19,915 bases of DNA from Zymomonas sp. Lineage in GTDB: Bacteria; Pseudomonadota; Alphaproteobacteria; Sphingomonadales; Sphingomonadaceae. The translations under genes and the position numbers were made by a program. Location of the stretch: positions 1 to 19,915 of the forward strand of contig NZ_JAIWON010000102.1 in assembly GCF_020216885.1 (NCBI RefSeq), given 5' to 3'. Position 1 is the stretch's first letter. Each line of letters begins with the position of its first letter. Shown here in pieces: positions 14,400-19,915 of the stretch. The notes beneath the pieces are model-generated. The model did not search any database and was not told the origin of the DNA. It saw only the letters and a list, made by a program, of their open reading frames with translations.

Positions 14400-14743
14400 A
14401 AACCGGCTTCTCTTTGAAAAGAGAGATGTTCGACAAGGCTTTTTTTATAGTGCGCCTTTCTAATGATCGAAAATAGCTCTTTTCATAAAAATTTGATCCA
14501 TCGGAGAAATGGAAAAAATATCGACTCCCCCATAGGCTTGCTTGCTGGATACAAAAGTGGCAGCAAGAAGCTGGACTGGTTTTAGAAAAAAAATCTATCT
14601 TTGACTATAAAAAACGAAAAATTTTATGCTAAAAAGCAATAAACACCTATTTATTTGCAAATCTATCGCCGTCTAAAGCCCACAAAAAAAGCAGCTCGAG
14701 ATGATCGAGCTGCTTTTCGTAAAAGCGAGAATAGAATTCAGGC
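14400..14743 (-). other. Intergenic region upstream of cysE, behind ahpC
   Basis: This 344-base gap has no gene. A hairpin TCTCTT/AAGAGA (14409-14414/14419-14424) overlaps the cysE ribosome-binding site. A CTTGCTG/CAGCAAG inverted repeat (14541-14547/14561-14567) with a 13-base loop lies in the likely cysE promoter region. The ahpC terminator is at 14687-14717. No promoter boxes are convincing. Confidence 0.4.
14680..14717 (-). terminator. Intrinsic terminator of ahpC
   Basis: AAAAGCAGCTCGA (14687-14699) and TCGAGCTGCTTTT (14705-14717) form a perfect 13-bp stem with a 5-base loop. On the minus strand it continues into TTT and then GTGGG, giving seven T in a row. It lies 26 bases behind the ahpC stop. 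Confidence 0.9.
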
Positions 14744-15286
14744 TTATGCTTTAGGATCAAGCACTTCTTCGCCTTTGTGCCAGTTGCAAGGGCAGAGATC
14801 ATCGGTCTGCAAAGCATCCAGAACGCGCAGGGCTTCTGCCGGATTACGGCCGACATTCAGAGAGTTGACCGTAACATGCTGAATGACATTGTTCGGATCA
14901 ACAATGAAGGTTGCACGATAGGCAACGCCTGCTTCTTCATTCACAATACCCAAAGCAGAGGCCAGCTTTTTGGAATTATCTGCAATCCACGGGAAGTCAG
15001 CCTTCTCCAAACGTTCGTCAGATTTCCGCCAAGCGTAATGGACGAAAGCGGTATCACAAGAACCACCGATCAAAACGGCATCGCGCAAAGACAGGTCTTC
15101 TTTGATATCGTTATAGCCGACAATTTCGGTCGGGCAGACAAAAGTGAAATCCATCGGCCAAAAAAAGACGACCTTCCACTTGCCATTTGTTTCGCCAAGG
15201 TCAATAGTTTCACCATTCGGCAAGGCAGATACACCCTGCTGAACAGGTAATTTTAAAGCGGGAAATTTATCACCAACAGTAAGCAT
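14744..15286 (-). CDS. ahpC: Alkyl hydroperoxide reductase AhpC (2-Cys peroxiredoxin, three-cysteine type)
   Basis: This 180-residue cytoplasmic peroxiredoxin reduces hydrogen peroxide and organic peroxides. The peroxidatic Cys51 is in PMDFTFVCPTE, with Pro44, Thr48 and catalytic Arg124 (YRATF). The C-terminus ends TDDLCPCNWHKGEEVL with Cys165 and Cys167. This three-cysteine arrangement and the sequence DALQTDDLC are like mycobacterial AhpC, which is recycled by AhpD and not by the flavoprotein AhpF. Neither ahpD nor ahpF lies next to it. ATG at 15286 has GGGAG 8 bases upstream; the ATG five codons earlier would overlap that site. It is divergent from oxyR across an OxyR-like operator, so peroxide induction through OxyR is likely. 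Confidence 0.94.
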   Translation of the reverse strand: MLTVGDKFPALKLPVQQGVSALPNGETIDLGETNGKWKVVFFWPMDFTFVCPTEIVGYNDIKEDLSLRDAVLIGGSCDTAFVHYAWRKSDERLEKADFPWIADNSKKLASALGIVNEEAGVAYRATFIVDPNNVIQHVTVNSLNVGRNPAEALRVLDALQTDDLCPCNWHKGEEVLDPKA

Positions 15287-15298
15287 TATTAATACTCC

Positions 15299-15357
15299 CA
15301 TATTTTAAAATATGATTGATATTAGCTATATTATTACAATCTGAAAGCTATTCAATC
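15299..15357. promoter_or_regulatory. OxyR-like operator in the ahpC-oxyR intergenic region
   Basis: Two AGCTAT elements (ATAGCT on the minus strand) start at 15324 and 15346, exactly 22 bases apart. That is the two-turn spacing of OxyR tetramer half-sites. They are enclosed by GATTGA (15314-15319) and TCAATC (15352-15357). The ahpC-proximal half-site matches ATAGnTnnnAnCnAT well; the other half is weaker. A perfect palindrome CATATTTTAAAATATG (15299-15314) lies between the operator and the ahpC ribosome-binding site and may contain the -10. A third AGCTAT at 15373-15378 is out of phase. Confidence 0.6.
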
Positions 15358-15477
15358 AAATACACAGTCACAAGCTATCGTAAGGTCATATTTGTTTTAC
15401 AACTGATACTATAAATAACAGTTGCTCTTCTGTGATCAAATTGATTATGAAGCTTGCATTGATCGAGAGGGACAATA

Positions 15478-16419
15478 ATGACAACTTACCTCCCTACGCT
15501 CAAACAACTGCAGTATCTGGTCTCCCTCAAGGATCACGGACATTTCGGACGGGCAGCCGATGCCTGTTTCGTGACCCAGTCAACCTTGTCGGCAGGACTG
15601 CGTGAGCTTGAGTCTCTGATTGGAGTTACGCTGGTTGAAAGAACACGCCGCGTAGTCCGTTTTACTCCGCTGGGATTACGTATCTCGGAAAAAGCGCAAC
15701 GTGTGCTTCGGGAAGCCGAAGAATTAAGCGATATGGCGCGGGCTGCAGGAAAACCACTTTGTGGTGAACTGCGGATGGGCGTTATTCCGACGATTGCCCC
15801 CTTCCTGTTACCGCGTATCCTGCCCGATTTAAGAGCAGAATGGCCAGAGTTGAAACTCTTCCTTCGTGAAGAAACAACAAACGCCGCTTGTGATTCTCTT
15901 CATCGTGGTCATGTTGATTGCGTTTTGTTGGCTTTACCCTATCATTGTGGGGATATTGCCTCGGTTGATCTTTTCGAAGATCGGCTTTATGTGGCCTTCC
16001 CTCAAGGGGAAGAAGCCCATCTGCCTGATGTTATTACACCGGATCAGATCGACGAAAAACGGCTGTTGTTGTTGGAAGACGGCCATTGCCTGAAAGATCA
16101 TGCCCTTGCGGCCTGCAACCGTCCCGAATTACGGGCAGAGGCGACCATGATGGGTACTTCTTTGCACACACTGGTGCAGATGGTTGATAATGGTCTTGGG
16201 ATTACCTTACTTCCGAAAATGGCGATAGATGCTGGCTTGCTGGATAATACCCATATTGATGCACGGCCTTTAGCGTCTCAACACCCTTCCAGAACGATTT
16301 CTTTGGTATGGCGTAAAGGCAGTCCTTGTGAGAAAGAATTCCACTTACTCGCAGAAACACTGACCAATATTTATCAGAAAAAATTTAAAACTTTGGAAGC
16401 CACCAGCGGCGCAGCCTAA
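15478..16419 (+). CDS. oxyR: Hydrogen peroxide-sensing LysR-family regulator OxyR
   Basis: This 313-residue LysR-type regulator has an N-terminal winged helix-turn-helix (about 5-65, with GHFGRAADACFVTQSTLSAG). The substrate-like regulatory domain starts at GELRMGVIPTIAPFLLPRILP (96-116). The redox pair Cys204 and Cys213 in LLEDGHCLKDHALAAC has the same 9-residue spacing as Cys199/Cys208 of E. coli OxyR. TTNAACDSL and DNGLGITLLP further match OxyR. Extra cysteines occur at 30, 95, 138, 148 and 157. ATG at 15478 has GAGAGGG (15465-15471) 6 bases upstream. It is divergently transcribed from ahpC, its likely main target; LysR regulators normally bind such shared intergenic regions and repress themselves. 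A strong terminator follows. Confidence 0.96.
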   Translation: MTTYLPTLKQLQYLVSLKDHGHFGRAADACFVTQSTLSAGLRELESLIGVTLVERTRRVVRFTPLGLRISEKAQRVLREAEELSDMARAAGKPLCGELRMGVIPTIAPFLLPRILPDLRAEWPELKLFLREETTNAACDSLHRGHVDCVLLALPYHCGDIASVDLFEDRLYVAFPQGEEAHLPDVITPDQIDEKRLLLLEDGHCLKDHALAACNRPELRAEATMMGTSLHTLVQMVDNGLGITLLPKMAIDAGLLDNTHIDARPLASQHPSRTISLVWRKGSPCEKEFHLLAETLTNIYQKKFKTLEATSGAA

Positions 16420-16448
16420 CTTCTCTTTTATTTTTAAGTAATAAGAAG

Positions 16449-16486
16449 CCGGATATCTCTATTTTTATAGATATGTCCGGTTTTTT
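16449..16486 (+). terminator. Intrinsic terminator of oxyR
   Basis: Positions 16449-16461 pair with 16468-16480 (CCGGATATCT/AGATATGTCCGG region, one mismatch and one wobble), followed by six T. It starts 30 bases behind the oxyR stop. Confidence 0.88.
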
Positions 16487-16770
16487 ATTATCTATTTTCT
16501 GTCAATGACAATCAAAATATATAAATAATATTTTAAAATAACATAAAAACGATAAATACATCTGTTTTGTATAAATTTATTTCTATTTTTAAAATTTTAT
16601 ATTTTTTGTCATAAAATAGGCTTTTTTCTTTTTTAAATAGCAACGACATAAGAAGAATAGCAAAACGGATAAACAGTCTAGATCAGCAAAGATTTGATAA
16701 GATTCAATTTTTTAGATGATCCGAGCACAATGTTTATGCGGCGCTCCTGTTTTTAGGGATGACTTAAAGC
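16487..16770 (+). other. AT-rich spacer before the glycerophosphotransferase-like gene
   Basis: This is mostly A/T with long T-runs (16560-16635) and no credible gene. A composition change to GC-richer sequence at about 16715 marks the likely leader of the gene at 16771. No promoter pair or terminator is convincing. Confidence 0.3.
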
Positions 16771-17958
16771 ATGGCCTCTGAATCGGTTAAAGTTGCATTT
16801 TTATTTAATCACGATCAGGCACATCAAATTGCTCATGCACTCCCAACGGCCATAGCGCTTATGGAGCTGGCACCCAATCTCGATATTGTTATCGTAACAA
16901 CCAATGATATCATCACCAAGGAAATCAGACGGCTTGCTGAAAAGCTCCATAAACCCAATATCAACATTGTTGAGTTAAAAACTGTCAGTCCGATGACAAG
17001 GCTGGCGGCATATACATTTGAAAAATTCCTGCCTGTTAAAAAATTGGGTATCTATAAGGATAATCTCGATTTTTTTCGGTCATTGGATATTTTAGTCGTT
17101 TCAGAAAAAACATCGCTTATTCTAAAAAGCCGCTACCATCTCGATCATCTAAAAATTATCCACACCCGCCATGGTGCAGGCGATAGAGCTGTTGGTTTTG
17201 ATAAGATGAGTGCTTTGTTCGATCATGTTTTGGTCTCGGGATCTAAAATCAGAGATCGCCTCATCAAAGAAGCGGGTGTCAATCCCGATAATATTTCTGT
17301 CATTGGCTATCCTAAATTTAGCCTTTTACCCGAAAAACCGCGTCTTTTACCGATGCAAGCGAATAGTCGTCCTACGGTCTTATATAACCCCCATCCAGCT
17401 CCGCATCTTTCTTCATGGTATGAAGATGGCCGTAAAATTCTGGATTATTTCTATAAAAGCGACCGCTATAATCTGATTTTTGCACCGCATGTCATGCTGT
17501 TTCATCGCCCCTTCGTTCTGACGATTGACCAGTTACGTCTCAAAAGACCAGGGAAGATTGCTCAAAAATACTGGGACGCGCCGAATATCCATATTGATCT
17601 TGGGAGTGCCGCTTCCAATGACATGACCTATACAATGGCGGCAGACATCTATCTCGGCGATGTTTCCAGTCAGATTTACGAATTCCTCTATTATCCGCGT
17701 CCCAGCCTTTTCATGAACAGCCATCATGTCGAATGGCAAAGTGATCTCAACTACCTCCATTGGAAAACGGGGGATGTTTTGTCTGACATCAAAAATCTGG
17801 ATCAAGCCTTAGCCGAAAGTGGGCAGCGCCATATGGATATCTATAAGCCGGTGCAAGAAGCCTTGTTCAATCAAAGTTTTGATCTTTCTGATGAAAGATC
17901 AGAGAAAAGAGCAGCGCAAGCTATTTTAAAAATAGTTGGTGAAATAAAACACGGCTAA
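16771..17958 (+). CDS. CDP-glycerol glycerophosphotransferase-like protein (GT-B type)
   Basis: This 395-residue protein probably has two Rossmann-like halves. An N-terminal half begins VKVAFLFNHDQAHQI (6-20). HTRHGAGDRA (131-140) and VSGSKIRDRL follow. The C-terminal half has LYNPHPAPHLSSW (204-216), FAPH (237-240) and GDVSSQIYEFLYYPRP (296-311). The last motif resembles the D-x-SS-x-x-x-E-F signature of the TagB/TagF glycerophosphotransferase family, so transfer of a glycerol- or polyol-phosphate to a surface polymer is the best guess. The actual donor and acceptor are unknown. There is no signal peptide or membrane helix. ATG at 16771 has AGGGA 11 bases upstream, rather distant. Its stop interlocks with that of the convergent glycosyltransferase, and a hairpin GATCTTTC-TGAT-GAAAGATC lies in its last codons (17881-17900). 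Confidence 0.7.
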   Translation: MASESVKVAFLFNHDQAHQIAHALPTAIALMELAPNLDIVIVTTNDIITKEIRRLAEKLHKPNINIVELKTVSPMTRLAAYTFEKFLPVKKLGIYKDNLDFFRSLDILVVSEKTSLILKSRYHLDHLKIIHTRHGAGDRAVGFDKMSALFDHVLVSGSKIRDRLIKEAGVNPDNISVIGYPKFSLLPEKPRLLPMQANSRPTVLYNPHPAPHLSSWYEDGRKILDYFYKSDRYNLIFAPHVMLFHRPFVLTIDQLRLKRPGKIAQKYWDAPNIHIDLGSAASNDMTYTMAADIYLGDVSSQIYEFLYYPRPSLFMNSHHVEWQSDLNYLHWKTGDVLSDIKNLDQALAESGQRHMDIYKPVQEALFNQSFDLSDERSEKRAAQAILKIVGEIKHG

Positions 17959-19052
17959 ACAAGGCATCCGCTCTTTTTGGTGAAAGCAGCGAGAATCTCA
18001 AGGCCTGTTCTTTCAAATTGAGCAGGATTCAAAACGGACAAAAGTCTTTGACGGCCAGCTATGCCCATAGAAGATAGTTTTTCAGGCCGAGCTAAGGCCT
18101 GAAGAAAAGCCTGTTCCAAAGCTGTCTTGTCAGCAGGCGGCACAAGAAAACCGCTCTTATGATCTGCGACAGAATGAGATATTTCCCCAACTGAAGAAGC
18201 AATCACAGGTAAACCAGCTTGAATTGCTTCATGGACGGCGACGCAAAAACCTTCCCAATAGGAAGGCTGAACATACAGATGGAGCTTCGCCAAAAAAGCT
18301 GAAGGGTTATCAACATAACCGACCAAGCGTACCGTATCTTGTAAACCAGCTGCTTCAATCATGGCCGATAATTTAGCTTCGTCTTGCCCTTCCCCGCCAA
18401 TATCCACTGTAAAAGGAATCTGACTCTTGGCCTTTACTGTTTTTAAGGCTTCGATCAAAAGATCATAGCCTTTGCAGGGATGAAGCCGTCCTAAACTGCC
18501 AATTCGCAATATCTCACCAGATTGCCATGCCTTGGCTAATAGGGCTTCGGGATTGGCACGAAAAATCGGCCAACAGAAAAGTCTTTCTTTCGGGATGTTG
18601 AGTTTCTCTCCGGTAAGCTTTGTGACTTGTTGAGAGTCACCGATCCAAAAGGCAGATCGACGCTGGAAACGGCGCAAGAGAAAGGCATTTATCTTTTTAA
18701 GACGGGCAGAATGCTGCCAGCTGATAACGGGTAAATGGTAATGTTGCCCGACCATTTGACCCAATAATGTCGCACGGGTGAGCGAAGTCCAAATATGGGT
18801 AGCCCCCCATGCCTCAATCTGCTTTTTAAGCCAGAAATAGGCGGATATATGGTCTTTTTCACCCCCCTCGCGAACCATCACATCGAAGCCAGCTTGTTGG
18901 ATGGGGGCTACAGCCTTTCCATTGCGACGGGTCAGAGCAAAAATACGGATTTCTGCACCCCCTTTTTGAAGAGTTTGAGCAATAGAAGGCACGGGTAAAG
19001 CCGCGCCGCCACCTTCAACTGAATTGATAATATAGGCAATTTTCAAAGGCAT
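17955..19052 (-). CDS. Glycosyltransferase, GT4-like (GT-B fold)
   Basis: This 365-residue protein begins LKIAYIINSVEGGGA (3-17), the glycine-rich start typical of GT4 enzymes. The second domain starts with RIGSLGRLHPCKGYDLLIEAL (about 183-203). It has VDIGGEGQDEAKL and VRLVGYVDNP, and the E-x7-E motif in YWEGFCVAVHEAIQAGLPVIAS (Glu267, Glu275) that binds the nucleotide-sugar donor. It probably works in the cytoplasm or at the inner membrane on lipopolysaccharide or another glycan; donor and acceptor are not evident. The start is uncertain. ATG at 19052 fits the fold but has no clear Shine-Dalgarno. The reading frame stays open to 19214, but that extension is not family-like. A 32-base tandem duplication spans the start. 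Confidence 0.85.
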   Translation of the reverse strand: MPLKIAYIINSVEGGGAALPVPSIAQTLQKGGAEIRIFALTRRNGKAVAPIQQAGFDVMVREGGEKDHISAYFWLKKQIEAWGATHIWTSLTRATLLGQMVGQHYHLPVISWQHSARLKKINAFLLRRFQRRSAFWIGDSQQVTKLTGEKLNIPKERLFCWPIFRANPEALLAKAWQSGEILRIGSLGRLHPCKGYDLLIEALKTVKAKSQIPFTVDIGGEGQDEAKLSAMIEAAGLQDTVRLVGYVDNPSAFLAKLHLYVQPSYWEGFCVAVHEAIQAGLPVIASSVGEISHSVADHKSGFLVPPADKTALEQAFLQALARPEKLSSMGIAGRQRLLSVLNPAQFERTGLEILAAFTKKSGCLV

Positions 19053-19108
19053 AATTCGACATCTAACCGCAAAGACAAAGGCATAATTCGATATCTGACC
19101 ACAAAGAC
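19045..19108. repeat. 32-base tandem duplication across the glycosyltransferase start
   Basis: Two adjacent units, 19045-19076 and 19077-19108, are identical at 29 of 32 positions (shared core AAAGGCATAATTCGA). Each holds an ATG on the minus strand (19052 and 19084). The upstream ATG is out of frame and reads 13 codons (MPLSLRLDVELCL), ending at TGA 19045-19043, so it overlaps the real gene start by 10 bases. Confidence 0.85.
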
Positions 19109-19363
19109 AGGGAAGATTAAAGCAGAGTGTAATCTGATAGAATCGCTTTGTCTGTTTTATATCCAGCCGTAAATAGAAAGCCTTATTAAGCGATAGTCTT
19201 GCATCTCCCGACATAGCAGGACTGATTTTCTACCTATTCCGAGAATAGGGCAGGAAAATTGCCCACCACGCCCTAAATACCTGACTAACTGTCGAGGGAG
19301 TAGTTATTCTTGCAATCCTCAAGCGGACTTAAAAATGGTTTATCTGCGCGTTACGGATACGGT
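19109..19363 (-). other. Leader of the glycosyltransferase gene with competing hairpins
   Basis: With the duplicated start region, this makes a 311-base gap between the LytTR gene and the glycosyltransferase. CCTATTC/GAATAGG (19233-19239/19243-19249) can form a 7-bp stem, extended by ATTTTC/GAAAAT (19225-19230/19254-19259). GGGCA/TGCCC (19248-19252/19260-19264) would form an alternative stem using the same bases. No T-run follows. No credible gene or promoter pair was found. Confidence 0.4.
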
Positions 19364-19915
19364 CTAATAAACGAAACGGGCAACGACCTCGCGGTAGCTA
19401 CGACTAACCTTCACTTCCGCACCAGATTGGAGAATCAGGAAACATTCGCCATTAGTATGAGGACGGACTTGCCGCACCAGATCGAGATTGACGATAGTCG
19501 AACGATGCACCCGCTGGAAACGACGGGGATCAAGGCGGCGTTCGAGGTCTTTCATCGTTTCCCGCAGAATCAGCGTATTATCGCCGGTATTGATGCACAT
19601 ATAATCACCGGCGGCATCAATGCGTTCGATAGTATCGACATCAACCCGAAATATTTGACCCCGATCTTTGATATTGATAATTTTTTCGTAACGGCTAGCG
19701 GTCGGTGAGCTGTTGATTTCTGGCAGATTTTCAGCCGCATCTGGCGCGACTTCCGCAAGGACTTCTTTTAGTCTTTTAGCTTCGTCAGCAGCGCGGCGCG
19801 TTTTCAACCGCCCCCTGACCCGTTCCAAGGTGTCGGCCAAACGATCATTGTCAACTGGCTTCATCAGATAATCAACCGCATTGGCTTCAAAAGCCCGCAA
19901 GGCATGGTCGATATA
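19364..19915 (-). CDS. LytTR-family response regulator (C-terminal part, runs off window)
   Basis: At least 183 residues are present; the 5' end lies beyond the window. The visible protein starts inside the receiver domain, with the alpha4-beta5 segment HALRAFEANAVDYLMKPV that carries the conserved Lys-Pro. A charged linker rich in Ala/Glu/Arg follows. Then comes a LytTR DNA-binding domain: KIINIKDRGQIFRVDVDTIERIDAAGDYM, LILRETMKDLERRLDP, FQRVHRSTIVNLDLVRQV and SRSYREVV. This is the AlgR/LytR arrangement, a phosphorylation-controlled DNA-binding regulator normally paired with a membrane histidine kinase (LytS or HPK7/8 type), which may lie upstream. The open frame continues to the last base, so it is partial and not a short gene. 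The glycosyltransferase lies downstream on the same strand. Confidence 0.93.
   Translation of the reverse strand, partial: YIDHALRAFEANAVDYLMKPVDNDRLADTLERVRGRLKTRRAADEAKRLKEVLAEVAPDAAENLPEINSSPTASRYEKIINIKDRGQIFRVDVDTIERIDAAGDYMCINTGDNTLILRETMKDLERRLDPRRFQRVHRSTIVNLDLVRQVRPHTNGECFLILQSGAEVKVSRSYREVVARFVY

Noticed and set aside
19053..19214. 54-residue N-terminal extension of the glycosyltransferase
   Set aside because: GT4 proteins begin near the LKIAYIINSVEGGG motif, and the extension is Cys/Phe-rich with no ribosome-binding site at 19214. Not fully excluded.
1..19915. Search for tRNA, rRNA, CRISPR arrays, insertion sequences, phage or toxin-antitoxin genes
   Set aside because: None seen. 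There are no terminal inverted repeats with a transposase, no regularly spaced repeats and no cloverleaf candidates. The genes look native in composition.

Overview
The window is ordinary chromosomal DNA of an alphaproteobacterium, almost certainly Zymomonas mobilis. The strongest clue is the fructokinase at 4836-5741, whose sequence I recognise as the Z. mobilis Frk protein. The moderate GC of the genes, very AT-rich spacers, a short-N-terminus CysE, a DUF2794 gene and an omega subunit with an alanine-rich tail also fit a sphingomonad-group bacterium. I see no insertion sequence, prophage, CRISPR array, tRNA or rRNA.

Layout. Positions 1-2920 (minus strand) hold a TonB energy-transduction operon in the order tonB, exbB, exbD, exbD, closed by a terminator and separated internally by hairpins. 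A secreted or periplasmic protein of unknown function follows (3277-4128, plus). After about 700 bases of very AT-rich DNA comes frk (4836-5741, plus), with a predicted promoter, a roughly 145-base leader and a structured 3' region. A minus-strand block then runs from rpoZ (omega) through a VOC-family protein, class III alcohol dehydrogenase (adhC), pgeF, a small membrane protein, murA and clpS. An AlaC-type aminotransferase (11464-12675, plus) converges, with a 3-base gap, on a small membrane-anchored protein. Next are the overlapping pair cysE/DUF2794 (minus), ahpC (minus) and oxyR (plus), the last two divergent around an OxyR-like operator. The end holds a glycerophosphotransferase-like protein (plus), a family-4-type glycosyltransferase (minus) whose stop codon interlocks with it, and the 3' part of a LytTR response regulator that runs out of the window.

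How the genes work together. tonB/exbB/exbD make a proton-motive-force-driven motor for outer-membrane uptake. frk feeds fructose (from sucrose or free fructose) into the Entner-Doudoroff pathway as fructose-6-phosphate. murA and pgeF act on peptidoglycan synthesis and quality control. cysE starts cysteine synthesis. adhC handles formaldehyde-type aldehydes through glutathione. oxyR/ahpC is a peroxide-response module with a three-cysteine, mycobacterial-type AhpC. The terminal genes are probably concerned with cell-envelope glycans.

I found no convincing new multi-gene system. The most notable signals are non-coding: a three-helix RNA structure directly behind frk, a perfect palindrome over the predicted frk -35 box, paired hairpins in the tonB leader, an OxyR-type operator with 22-base half-site spacing, and a 32-base tandem duplication of the glycosyltransferase start region that creates an overlapping 13-codon minicistron. 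Gene starts were chosen from ribosome-binding sites and family alignment from memory; promoter calls are pattern-based and untested.
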